Shown one piece after another: positions 39,774-50,721 of a stretch of 64,000 bases of DNA. This stretch comes from Glandiceps talaboti (lineage: Eukaryota; Hemichordata; Enteropneusta; Spengelidae): positions 16,535,484 through 16,599,483 of the forward strand of contig NC_135550.1 in the NCBI RefSeq assembly GCF_964340395.1, given 5' to 3'. The notes below the pieces were generated by a model, which worked only from the letters and a program-made list of their open reading frames with translations, was not told where the DNA came from and searched no databases. Numbering within the stretch: position 1 is the first letter of the stretch; each line of letters starts with the position of its first letter. A program made the translations under genes and the position numbers.

Positions 39774-40787
39774 CCATTCCAATTTTTTTTGGCAATACGG
39801 CCTTCGTAGATGTGTTTGATATCTTGCATCTTGCATCAATCTTCAATATGTATGACATTTTAAAACGCCTTTGTTTGAAAATGTTCAAGAAAATATTCCA
39901 CATTTCCATACTTTTCCGTACTTGAGCAGCGCCATATTTACATAACAAACTTTCGTTGCATGAGGCCAAGCACTTAAACCCTTTCTCAGCCAGATCAAGT
40001 GGCGATACACATGATCTTAGCTATTTTAGCTAAAAGTTATAAAATGATAATTAAATGCAATATGGTGTAATAAGTCAACTTTTTCCTTAAGTTGGGTGAA
40101 CGTCTCCTTTAACGGTATCTTGGACGTCATCAATACCTGCCACAGTTTTCTCTACGTATTCCTGGCAGATGAAAATACTTAAAGTTTGTCTAGAGAATTC
40201 TTTGAAAACTCCGATTCAGTAAAACAAAAACATTAAAAACTTGCAATATATATTATCGAAAGATCGACCAATTATCCCGCCGAACCACTTACATTTCATA
40301 CTAAAAAAGATTAAAGTTTATGTCTACAACGTTTCGATAAATTGCCATTATTGTGACCCAAACTATAATACAGGCCCAGGTTTATTTTCGCCGACTGATG
40401 CGTAACCACCACCTGTTGCTCCGTAGGCATTATCGCGACCTCGCGTAGCGAAATCGGAGTAGCGCCCTCAAGTATAGTTCTGAGCCATGTATTTAAAAAA
40501 AGCACCAAGCTAGGGAGCTCGTAGAGGAGAAACTGGATGACTACTGAATACTTACCCTAATTTCGTTATATTTTCAGAGAAGTTACTTGATTATATAATT
40601 TAGATAGCCCAAACAAAGCCTAGCCCTACCTTTAAACATTTGTGATTGTACTTGTCTCAGGCAGATAGATAGATAGATAGATATATAGGTGGTGTTTCTG
40701 CTGACGTAGAAATGCCACATTGACATACTAGGCGCGCATACGACGTTGTTTGGTAGAGCCCAATGCAGGTGGTGGAAATGATACATG
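39772..40787. other. no supported gene
   Basis: AT-rich DNA with a short (ATAG)n run at about 40665-40684. I recognise no exon or element. Confidence 0.5.
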
Positions 40788-40954
40788 GGGCAAGTTCAGG
40801 ATGAAAACGGTTTGCGATTCCGTAGCTGAAATATCCACGTCGATGTGCTGTAACTATATTCAGTCTCGTCTATTACGAGAGCTACCGTAGTACAGTGCCG
40901 CGACGTGGAGATTGTAGCTAACGGATCGCCAACCGTTTTTATCCTGAACTCGCC
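40788..40954. mobile_element. 167-bp foldback element (MITE-like)
   Basis: GTTCAGGATGAAAACGGTT at the left is mirrored by AACCGTTTTTATCCTGAAC at the right. Pairing continues through GCGAT/ATCGC, CCGTAGCT/TAGCTAACGG, CCACGTCG/CGACGTGG and further towards an AGTCTCGTCTATTACGAGAGCT centre. Almost the whole element is a single imperfect hairpin. No target-site duplication could be set. Confidence 0.75.
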
Positions 40955-42360
40955 TATGATAACCCTGATACATGTACATGTATATCTAATACCATATACA
41001 CTGTGAGGTGATTGGCTGACAATTTAGCATAATAATTAGCAAACCTAAAAAAACAGGTGTCAGAGTGAAGTAAGATGAAACAGCCAGCTCATCGCCACGT
41101 TGCAACAAAGTGGAAAACCACACTTGCCCAGCATCAATGAAACGTCACGAAAGGTGTCGCCCCAGTACATTAGACCCAACCACATGCGCCGACCCCAACC
41201 TAGAGTACACATGGTAACTCAAGCAAGTGCTAGTGGCATTGACTCAGCAACAACAAGGACAAAAACACTCTTCGGTGAGTACCAGTCGCTGTAGTTTTCA
41301 ATTCACTTTCTGTAATTTGTTTTTTAGAAATAGGACGTGAAATACCACGTGGAAGAAAGACTGCTGTACTTCACAACCAGAAGGACACAATGATAGAGGG
41401 GGGGGGGGTGAATAATTTACCCTAGAGGTGGTACAGAGGGCGAAGGAGATACAACAACATAGATAAAAAATGAGCATGTATAGAGTAAGGCGAATGTAAA
41501 TGTCATGGGAACACTTTGGGGAAATTACATGAGCACTGTATATGTGTCACAGACTGTACGGATAAGTAATGTGGGAAGTGCACCATGAGTGGTAGACGAG
41601 AAATAAACAATACATTATTGAATACACTTCAAACCCAGATAGAAACTGTATTGAACCCTCTTCTAAGGCTTTGAATATTAGTGACTTTTTTTCGATATTC
41701 AGTAGTCTTCGAGTGAATATTTCAGTTAGTAAAAGTTTAGCTTTTTTACTTTGAAGATAAAGGTGAATTTTAAATATGAAAGGTCGTCTTTAATAATATT
41801 TGTTAATATATATATATATATATATAGTTTATTACCCACATAAAAGAACATTTTTACATTTCGAACATTGAAGTAGAAAAGGGTTGGTTATTAGGTAATG
41901 GGAGCCAGAAAAGTAACAATGTTAGTTGATTCTGACCCCCCCCCCCCCGACAATACATTGGAATGTTACAAAGTTACTATTAAAGCAATTTAACTAGAGG
42001 GCAGTGTAAAGTATAAATAAATGATTAAATACAAAATTACAATTAATGGATATAGTCTTTAATGAGTGTATTTTTTTTAGAGAATCACGAAATGAAAATC
42101 TAGATGGTTATGATCTGATGCCAGGTGGTAGACTGTTCCAAAAATCCGTTCCTGTGTAAGTTATTGCAAACTTGCCTATGGACGTAATTACTTTAGGTAG
42201 AAGGAGATTTCCCTTAACCTTGAACCTAGTACTATACTCATGAACTGGTAGAGTGCAATAATCTGTAAGACGATGAGGTAACCTGTTGTTTTACATGTCA
42301 TACATGCATGTGCAAAGTTGAAGTTTATGTAATTTAAATATATCAAGAATTTGAAGCTCA
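40955..42360. other. no firmly supported gene
   Basis: An open plus-strand stretch before a good donor (CTTCG followed by GTGAGT, about 41275) could be an isolated exon (residues such as HMRRPQPRVHMVTQ), but no start, acceptor or partner exon was found. The region also has a poly-G run (about 41398-41409), an AT run (about 41807-41826) and a poly-C run (about 41937-41948). Confidence 0.35.
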
Positions 42361-42594
42361 CTAAAGTCTTGCATGAAACTCCTGTTCGATTTTCATAATA
42401 TGCGTCGCTAAGGTTCTCACATCTTTAGTCGTCGCTGTGCCGAATAGTATTCTCGAGATTTTACCAATCAACGGAAATACAGCCGTACGCCTCTGTCGTG
42501 TCACTGGGTTAGTGAGACGATGTTCCGGTGTTGTCAAAATGTCTAAAATCGTATGTTTGAGAAACGATACCTGGTTGTCTAACCTGGTTATCAT
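42361..42594 (-). pseudogene. env-like (fusion-protein-like) relic of an endogenous element
   Basis: A 77-residue open frame on the minus strand contains a basic RQRR site followed by TAVFPLIGKISRILFGTAT and a VRTLATHIMKIEQ helix. This is the pattern of a furin-type cleavage site, hydrophobic fusion segment and start of a coiled coil seen in F-like envelope proteins of invertebrate LTR retroelements. No gag, protease, reverse transcriptase, integrase or LTR was recognised around it, and sequence upstream on this strand has stops. I read it as an isolated old fragment. Confidence 0.45.
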
Positions 42595-42599
42595 CGATG

Positions 42600-43610
42600 C
42601 TAAAGTCGAAATGTAATATTCGCTTCGCGGATCATCATGGGGAGATTACTGCAGGTGCGGCAGACTGTCCCATTTCGATAGAAGATTAACTTCGGCCCAA
42701 TTCAACCATGGAACCACAATAGTCATTGTCCATCGGGATGAAGATGCCTCGAGTACATGTAATTATAAACAGATGCGTTGAAAAATCCTTCTGTACTGCA
42801 ACTGTTCAACATTGTCAAAGTACGTATTGTCATGGTACGTCAATACCATAAACACAGAGTAAAGAAATGACTCATTTCATCTTCAATATACTTCAACGGG
42901 TATCTCTTCGTAGACATTGCTCTACCAACATCTCCGTGCCTATCGTTCGCCAGTGACATGACACAAGGGGATAAAAATCACAGTGTTAATGTTGTCATGA
43001 CCAGCTGTTTCTTAAACCTCAGACCAATAGACCGGCCTGAGCTAAATTGGAGTAAATTTGAGAACGTTCACAGTGTTGAAATAAATTACACGACAGGTGA
43101 TGTAAATGATTTTCGACTTAGACAGTCAACCAGGAGACCCATTCCGCCAGTGAGTTCACTTTCACAGCTCTTGATCGAAAATAGTTAACCCTGTCAGGTA
43201 AACAATCACAGCCTCCGTTCTCAGGGTCGGTAGTTACCCTCCCATCTTTCTTAACTGCCTAGTTTGTTTCTTTTATGAATTATACTTTTCTAGTTGCAGA
43301 AATTACTCTCTTTTTTTAATTCTCTAAAAGCAAATATCCAATTTATGTGTGTTTTGTCTTTAAATATTGGCTTTATTTCTTGTTTGAAATTATTCATAGT
43401 GTAACACAACGCTGTTTATGAGTTGTTGCCAACCACTTCTTTCAGGGAATCACACTCACTTGGTTAAGCTTATAGGTACTCTCACTCAGGAATCGATGCT
43501 CATTGACAAACAGGATGTTTGTAAATAATTTTTTTTTGCAGCTTAACAGAGAGATCAGCTTGGACCTCAGCAGCGAGTATAATGTAGATAACGTTACACA
43601 ATTCAAGTAA
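42600..43610. other. no supported gene
   Basis: An open plus-strand frame at 42958-43188 (76 codons) has no recognised motif. Nothing else was seen. Confidence 0.45.
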
Positions 43611-43681
43611 TGATAATAATAATATTTATTTCTTATATAGCGCATTACATAATTGCATAAAAATCTCAATGCGCTTCACAT
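43611..43681 (-). mobile_element. 3' tail of a SINE/LINE-type retroposon
   Basis: Read on the minus strand: GTGAAGCGCATTGAG, a short spacer, TAATGCGCTATATAAG, AATAAA, and then an (ATT)n tail. This stem-like GCGC...GCGCTATATAA followed by a trinucleotide tail is a recurrent 3' end of animal SINE and LINE families. Only the last 70 bases or so are recognisable. Confidence 0.55.
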
Positions 43682-44914
43682 GATAAAAATACGCATTATT
43701 AAATGATTGGAGAATAACAAAAACCCTATAAAAACGGTTTAATAAAACTGACACTTCGTGTCAACCATGAATAAAATACTTTCATTAAGCCATGCTGGAG
43801 AAATATGCATTTGTATATATAATACTGAAAATTAACATATCTACTAAATATATGCAAACTTATTCATTCTACGCTCACAATCATTTTAAGATTGCTGATT
43901 GGATTAAACCTAGCATCTCTGAGGTGGAACTTATTGATGTTAATTTATTCTTTATCAAGGTTCTTCATAAACCCTTCTTTTGTCTTAAGTCCTGCGTCAT
44001 CTCTTGAACTTTATTCGTTCATCACTGATATATGTATAGAGATAATCATAATACTGGAGATCACAACCTTTATATTGTACTATAACAAGCTGTCTCAGGA
44101 CTATATTCTATTGCACTGTTACAGCTGTCTCAGGTCAGTTAGCTATCAGATCAGTACACATGTAAACGTTCCACATGGAGTTACTCCTACAGTCACCTCT
44201 CCACACTGTCTACAATCAATGAACGCACTCGTGGGTTTTCCTTTATGGTATTCCCGTCCACTTTTGTTCATATATATTTTCGGAAACAAGGGACTTTAGA
44301 CCACTCTTGACGATTGAAATGAAATAAAATAGCTTTCAGAGACGCCTCCCTAGGGAGAACGTTTATTCAATATCTTGTCACTGTTGTATCAACATGTAGC
44401 GACAAACAATAGTTTTAGTTTATAGAAAACCGAAGCTCGATTACCAGTGTCCAATATCTTCATCTGCCCTTCATAAACCACCTTTTGCATTTTCTCCATA
44501 GTATCTCTCTTGTTCTCTCATCTTTCGATACAAGAGCCAATAAGAAAGAAAGCGATCTCATTAGGATATACAATACCATGAGGTTTGGCATTATCCAGTT
44601 ACCACAACCACGGATGTATTAGGGGAAATGCCAAAACTTGTTGACGCACAGTGCGTCATGCTCACCTAGACTGGTTGGGGGAAAAGTTAGCTTTGAACTC
44701 ACTGACACTGTCACAAGACAATCCTGGAAGGGAGCATCGCAATAACTGATAACATATCATTGTTATTAAGATAAAGACGAAAATACCGAGTGGTACTCGT
44801 GGTTACAGCTGTTACACAGAATCATATTGTCATATTGTGCAGGCATTGTACAGGTGCATAGGTGTTTAATGTGGATTGATGGTAGGCTTGTCTGTCTCTA
44901 GCGAAACCGCGCTG
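43682..44914. other. no supported gene
   Basis: Two overlapping open plus-strand frames (43792-44007 and 43892-44299, up to 135 codons) have no recognisable motif or splice context. No transposon termini were found. Confidence 0.45.
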
Positions 44915-45461
44915 CAGTCTTCGCTTCGGAAACGACCTGAAATGTCCCTCTTCAAGACAAGATACTAAATGTTGTTTCATCCTATCCTCTCTGAACCTTG
45001 TTGTTGGAAGAGTTCAAACTGTCCTAAACACACCTCCACAGTATTTGCAATGGCATACAATCCAAAGTTGTTTACTCCAATTTTTTGTCGCTGTGTTAGT
45101 GGTCGTTGAACAATGATGATGTCTTTAATCTGTTATTGCTGGAATAAATTCGCAATCTGACACTGGCTATAGGGTTTACCAGGCATGCTGTCAAAGACAC
45201 ACAACCTCCTTGTGTGGTTAGGGTAACCCAGTGAGCAGAATTTGCACCGAATTGCTCTGAAGTTACTTGAACTCTGTGAGCTACCCCAGGAGTGTGTTGT
45301 GAAATTCTGATATATCTGGAAATTGGTGTTTCAATATCTGCATGGATGCACTGATAGTAATGCCATTTAACATAGTTCCACCTTTTTGTTATTGTTGATT
45401 TTTCCGTCTCTGTCAAATGTAAAGCTCGTAGCCATGGTTCCTCTTTTGGAGAATCCGTCAT
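44915..45461 (-). pseudogene. Ulp1-like peptidase module A, catalytic Cys replaced
   Basis: The module starts with a PWLRALHLTETEKSTI segment and continues to NSAHWVTLTTQGGC (the His-Trp of the C48 family). After a frame change comes GVNNFGLYAIANTVEVCLGQ and a LVSCLEEGHF-like end. The family has an invariant Asp-Cys-Gly where this copy reads Asn-Phe-Gly, so the nucleophile is lost (TTT instead of TGT would be one base change). It is a second, more decayed copy of module B. Confidence 0.65.
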
Positions 45462-46033
45462 TTGTTGGAGAATGATTATGTAAGAAAAAGTAAATGTTAC
45501 AAAAACATAGATTTATTTATGAATATACCATTTCAATGCATTTAATTAGATGTTAACTGTCATGACATTATGGCATACTACTGGTATAGATTTGATGATA
45601 GTCTGTATGGAATTCAAATGAAATTTAATAATTATAACCTATATACATGTATGTGCTTGATCGCAGTATCGTCTCTCACCATATTGTCACAGTGTAAACC
45701 TGCAAGGTATTGGCTATTCCTCTTAAATTCCTCTTATACTCAGTATATGTAAAATGTTAGTGTATCTGTGTATATTGCTTGATACCGTGTTATATATATA
45801 TGAACGTTACATGAATTAAATAAATAACTTGCATCTTTACATAGAATGCATTTGTCTATTCACATTTCATATGACACGTGTTTTCCCAACAGCACCGGCT
45901 ACAAACACAGCTGGCAGACTTATTGGTGAAAAAATCACCTGCAATATTGTCATCACAATCACCATAAAGCCATTCACCACAACCATCGCATTGTGTTGTC
46001 TGCAGTGACAGAATATCTCAAACTCTAGTATTC

Positions 46034-46900
46034 TTAGTAATTACTTTCCTTTCCCTGCTTGAGGGATGACATTCTGGAAACCCGAATGAAGTCTCCTTTT
46101 TCAAGACATAAAATAAGATGCTGCCTCATTTCATTTTGGTTAAACATATTGATGGGAACATCTGAACAAAGGGAAACTGCAAATGCAGTAGCAAATAGAC
46201 CACAATCAGTTCCACCTTGTTGCATTTAAACTGATAGTCCACATAATTGCTTTAGAATACCTCCAGGAACATCACAATTCAAACTGTCATAATAACTAAC
46301 TGATACATCTGTAAAGCCAATATCAGAGACGACTGTCAGCCAGTGTCTTCCCAAATACAAAATTTGAACCAAATCTCTGGTGACCTGCTTGAAAAGTTAT
46401 GTTTTATGTGCAAATAGTTGATTGACATCCCTTTACCTGTGGAAACTGGAAAGACATCAGTTTTTGTGCAGTATTCATGATAACATCATCAAGTTGACAG
46501 TCATTGTTAGCAACTACCTGATTTGAATCAATGTGTAGCCCATGGAATGAAGGATGCTAACCGAATATTGCTTTTTTACCATGACTTTAATTGACATCAA
46601 TCAAAACAATCATAAATAACTTACATTTCATACTTGAATATATACAAATGAAACTGAAATTTAGAGTCCGGTTTGATATATAATTTACATAATCGTTTTG
46701 AGTACGTTTTAGATCAAATTCTAGTGACCTAGGGAGTCTTTTCCACTGCATTCTGGTCCATCTTCACGTAGAAAATTGTCCATAAATTTACAAATTGAGA
46801 TAAATCATAAAGACGAATAAATCAAATGTCTCTAAATATCTTTTCTCCAGCCCAAGCTGTGGCAGCCATGGTTTCATGGGGTTCATTTGTTTGTTCTTCA
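46034..46900 (-). pseudogene. Ulp1-like peptidase module B
   Basis: Recognisable blocks on the minus strand: KPWLPQLGLEKRYLETF (about 46.82-46.87 kb), QLDDVIMNTAQKLMSFQFPQ (about 46.44-46.51 kb), HWLTVVSDIGFTDVSVSYYD (about 46.28-46.34 kb) and GGTDCGLFATAFAVSLC (about 46.16-46.22 kb). The catalytic His, the Asp of YYDS, the Gln before GG and the Cys of DCG are all still visible, but a frame shift or stop lies between blocks. The last block runs to 46034. Confidence 0.7.
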
Positions 46901-47529
46901 GAGACAATTTTCTGTTTTTACGTTTAGTGGAGCTTGAAAAACTCCAAAAAGGAATTGTTGTTCCCTTTGGCCTACCACGTCTGTGTTTTACTTAAGCAAT
47001 ATGTGGCTGGTTCCTGATACTACTTATGTTATTTACACCAGTTTCACTACCGGAGAGTCATTGTTATTTCCAGAATGGTTTAGAGAAGTTCTTATATACC
47101 TTCTCCAATGTTAGCAAGTGAATGGCTGTCATTGGTAGAGGGTACCGAACTTGATGGTCTTACCTGGTCCTCAGCATTCTTAATTGGATCGCGATTAGGG
47201 CTACTGGATGGTGAGGTTGGGTCCTTTCTCATTGGGACTGTTTTTTCGACTACGTTGACGGATGTGTTATTTCGCCAACAACTAAACAAAGTGTTCGAGG
47301 TGTTAAGTTTTTCATGAAACTCTTTCTCCACATGTTGCCAGGAAAGAAGCAATATCCTTTGTCACATCACTAGCTATTTAATACTGTGCCTTTCTGTTAA
47401 TTTCCCTACTTTTGGTTTGTCCCTTTTCATAATCTTCGTTTTTCCCTCTGCTGTTTACTGGAATCTCTTTTCACCACCTTGATGGAATTAGATCATCGAT
47501 GAGCAAGGGTGTCTGCACTGTGTTGTCGA

Positions 47530-47640
47530 CAGGCAACGATCTGATGGCATGGTAATATGTAATTGTGATGGAAAGAACATGAACACTTTGTCATATCGTT
47601 TCTCACTCTGTATGTCTTTTCATCTACCTTAACTCATGTT
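47530..47640 (-). pseudogene. SWIM zinc finger block of the MULE element
   Basis: TYRVRNDMTKCSCSFHH followed by NYILPCHQIVACR gives the SWIM pattern CxCx8CxH. It follows the transposase block and precedes an IDDLIPSRW segment that is usual after the SWIM domain in these elements. SWIM fingers bind DNA or protein in MULE transposases and in host ZSWIM genes derived from them. Confidence 0.7.
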
Positions 47641-47659
47641 CAGAGACACTATCAATGGC

Positions 47660-48540
47660 ACTCACCACTTTGACAGCGGACAAATGTACGTATTGTCTTC
47701 CATCTTTTGAATTTGTTTCAAGATTTTTTCAACGGCTGGTGTGGCATAAAGTTTATTAACTAGATGCTGGCTACAGTTCCACATCAACTTGCTTAGCATC
47801 TAATCTAACCTGTGCAAATGAGGCATACCGTCTTCTTTGTCCCGACTGTATTGTGAAATTTAAACGATTACTTACAGCTTCTGAAATGAATGAATGAATG
47901 AATGACTTGACTTTCTTAATGTTACTTTAGTTTCTGGCTAAGTGACTCGATCATATTGTTTGTATTATTACCAAGAGTGGGTATTTTTTTCCGGTAAGCA
48001 TGTACCCACATTTCCTTACATCCATCCAGATTACTAGCAAAGGTAGAAAGAATTTTTTGGGACATCTTGCCTTCAATTCTTTGTCATTTTGTTGATAATC
48101 TTCAACTGAATACGAATATACCATTGACTTCACTATTTCCATTATATCGATCTTAATGTTCCTTGATATATCCAGATCACTAACTTTTTTCTCAGGTATT
48201 TCAGCACGTGGAAAGTACACAACAGAATAGTGGCATTTGGAATAGCTTTCTTAAGGGCTATTTCTGTGAAGTATTTATCAATAAATACAAATTTGACGCC
48301 ACTGACTGCATTATGATTGGCAAATTGGTCAAGCAATGTCTCCATAGTTTCCTTTTTTCATTCTTAACAAAAGAATAAAGAGCTGCACGACCAGTAGTTT
48401 CCCCATCTTCAACTAATAGTGTATACAGTGGATAACCTTCAATGTTAACTTTGTACGTACCATCCATGAAGAGTACTTCCGGATACAACCTTTGCATTTC
48501 ACTTGTTTGGAATAGGACAAGATCAAGTTCGTCTTCATGA
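47660..48540 (-). pseudogene. MULE DDE transposase core, frameshifted
   Basis: Three pieces in three frames: PEVLFMDGTYKVNIEGYPLY...LLVEDGETTGRAALYSF (first Asp), GVKFVFIDKYFTEIALKKA then ILLCTFHVLKYLRKK (second Asp, and the CxxH motif of the MULE fold), and CKEMWVHAYRKKIPTLGNNT followed by NNMIES (the Glu). A further block (DGMPHLHRLD) lies near 47.8 kb. All three catalytic acidic residues can be seen. Frame changes fall near 48.3 and 48.2 kb and within about 47.95-48.0 kb. Confidence 0.75.
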
Positions 48541-48659
48541 GACTATTCTATAACTGTAGTTGCTCTTGGATCATTTTCTTGTAGTTCAATAAACTTATCA
48601 GGGACCATTTGACCTTCAGACGTACCTTGGGGTCATGCTCATCCATCTTATGTTTCAGG

Positions 48660-49190
48660 TTATGAATATCTCTTTACAGGACAACCTTGCCTGGTTTACT
48701 TTCCACATAATCCTTGATATTCGACATGCTCACGCACAGTTTCAGCAAGTCTCCAACATCTTTACTTTCCTCCTGGTTGACTTTTCTAGTTTGTACATAC
48801 CACTGAAAATGCTCTGAAGGAACAGGATGGGTATGATTTTCTGATAGGATAGTAATTTTATACTGTTTTGATGATTCTTGAAATAACAAACGCAATTAGA
48901 TGTTAAATATTACTGAGGTGGTCGTCCATTCTTACCCCTTACGCTTGACAAGTGCTTACACTCAAATACAATGCTATTACATGGGATTTTTTCTGGATCA
49001 TAAGTCCCTTTGTTTGTCACTTGGTGAGATTTTCACTGGATGTTTCTCTTCAGAGTACCCCACTGTTCATAAATCTGTAAAGATCGTGATAATTAATAAA
49101 AGTAGCCCCATAACTGATGTTTTCCCACCCCCAACCTGTTGGCAAGAAATCTGGAAAGAAAACTGTGTAGAAGAACTATGAGTTGTTAGT
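48660..49190 (-). pseudogene. N-terminal FAR1/FLYWCH-like region of the MULE element
   Basis: A 74-codon frame (48674-48895) contains KITILSENHTHPVPSEHF and then VGDLLKLCVSMSNIKDYVES. Upstream, in other frames, are CKHLSSVRGKNGRPPQ and SNCVCYFK. The spaced Cys and His residues match the zinc-binding N-terminal domain common to MULE transposases. Stops interrupt it. Confidence 0.55.
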
Positions 49191-49314
49191 AACAGTATGC
49201 ATTGCAAATTCAGCTGATGTGTGTGTTCAGCTTTTTGGTTGTGTGCTTATGAATGGTTAATGTATGTTGGTTTGTGGGTGGGTGTGTGTGGATGCAGTGT
49301 TAGCTCTCTCTTAC

Positions 49315-49373
49315 CAATGGATACCTTTGAATACCTTTACAAACGGATGGATACCTTTGAATACCTTTACAAA
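49315..49373. repeat. 29-bp perfect tandem duplication
   Basis: ATGGATACCTTTGAATACC and the following TTTACAAACG occur twice in a row. Confidence 0.85.
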
Positions 49374-49594
49374 CGCATTGCAAAATGTGGAGGACATCAA
49401 CCCAACACCTCTGTAACTGAGGTATAAAACCATCTTTTGCCAGAAGACATCTATCATCTTCAAACTCCCGTGCACTGAGAAAATAATGAAGTGGGTCAAG
49501 GTAGCCAATACTATCAATCTTTATCGAAACTTCCGCAACTCTATATTTAGTGGAATAAGAAATGAACAATTGATATTGTGGATAGCTATAGCTG

Positions 49595-49950
49595 GAATTT
49601 TCACATACTGGTTGTAATTCCTAAATAGAACAGAATAGATTGCAATATGTATACCTGGTGATAATGGCGAAGGGTGACATGTTTGTCCTCTGATGTTGTC
49701 CTAGCTCCAGTACACGTACAAGCCCCAAAATGGCTGCCGCTAGGGAGACTTTTTGACTGTGCGCTGCACGAGAATTTTCACATACTGGTTGTAATTCCTA
49801 AATAGAACAGAAGAGATTGCAATATGTATACCTGGTGATAATGGCGAAGGGTGACATGTTTGTCCTCTGATGTTGTCCTAGCTCCTGTACACGTACAAGC
49901 CCCAAAATGGCTGCCGCTAGGGAGACTTTTTGACTGTGCGCTGCACGAGA
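49595..49950. repeat. 177-bp tandem duplication, nearly identical copies
   Basis: Copy 1 (49595-49771) and copy 2 (49772-49948) differ at only about two positions that I can see (GAATAGATT/GAAGAGATT and GCTCCAGTA/GCTCCTGTA). Each contains CCCCAAAATGGCTGCCGC, similar to a YY1-type element. The high identity shows a recent duplication. It lies between the MULE remains and the P450 promoter. Confidence 0.9.
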
Positions 49951-50034
49951 AATAAAATAACAGGTGTCCATTTGGTGTTTTAAGGTACAATGAAAGTGTT
50001 CAGTGAGTTCTGTGTGATTCCTTTGTTGGGAAAT

Positions 50035-50224
50035 GTTCAGCCACGAGAAACATCTCGGGCGGTGGCACGAGGAACGGCTACTGCCACCGTGCCACTCCAG
50101 TGAGGGCGGGCTAGTGACACCGGGGTGGTACTAGACACTCCGATAAAAGAATAGCGGTAGTAGTAATTTTTTGAATTAAAAATCCAAAATAAACACCCAT
50201 TTGTCATCTATATGGCCATTTTAA
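50035..50224. repeat. GC-rich inverted repeat and a TTAA-type MITE end
   Basis: At about 50062-50095, GTGGCACG and CGTGCCAC form an inverted repeat within an unusually GC-rich patch. At 50166-50224 the sequence ATCCAAAAT...TATATGGCCATTTTAA matches the right terminus of the TTAA-flanked MITE at 29743-30080. Its partner end was not found, so this is a solo or truncated end. Confidence 0.6.
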
Positions 50225-50605
50225 TTCTCGCTGTACTGATGTTGCCTGTAATTACAACCCAGGCCCTGCCTTATGTAGTACATATAATATAACAGTCTCA
50301 TATCTCGCTCATTCTCCAAATTTTCCTGAAGATCTACACATTGTTTTTATCACTGCCATAAATCATCTTGTGCCCAAAATAAAGATTCTACACAGTCTGA
50401 TCTGTGTTTACGATACATGAAAAACATGGCTGCTACAAAAATAGATAAAAAAAATAAACCGCAGAATATCGGCAATCCACGCGACTCGTGTCAGGATTAT
50501 CAATTTGACCCGTCATTGTTATTTGGGTAGACACATGACCCTATATTTGGGTAATCATTAATGGTAAACCAAGATATTTCACCATACTATGAAATACTGT
50601 AGACC

Positions 50606-50613
50606 TATATAAG
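50606..50613 (+). promoter_or_regulatory. TATA box of the P450 gene
   Basis: TATATAAG stands 116 bases before the start codon. Transcription would begin about 30 bases downstream, near 50636-50642, leaving a 5' UTR of about 80 bases. Confidence 0.6.
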
Positions 50614-50721
50614 TGGATACCATCGTGTGCATACAGTATTTAGATGTACGGAGAAACATGCCGGACTGCTGAACTCGGGTCCTAACGATACTTCAAGAAG
50701 AAGACTGCAAGATTTTGAACA

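Larger units (their letters stand above)
44915..49190 (-). pseudogene. decayed MULE-type transposon: transposase, SWIM finger, Ulp1-like peptidase
   Basis: On the minus strand, from right to left: a FAR1/FLYWCH-like N-terminal region (48.67-49.19 kb), a DDE transposase core (about 47.9-48.5 kb), a SWIM finger (about 47.53-47.63 kb), a basic RRGRPKG motif (about 46.96-46.99 kb) and C48/Ulp1-like peptidase sequence in two modules. The frame shifts several times and stops occur between blocks, so no intact protein is encoded. This order matches MULE elements that carry a SUMO-protease-like C-terminus. Terminal inverted repeats were not found, so the element limits are the limits of coding similarity. 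Confidence 0.75.

Noticed and set aside
42958-43188. 76-codon plus-strand frame as part of a retroelement with the env-like relic
   Set aside because: Opposite strand and no recognisable gag, pol or integrase residues.
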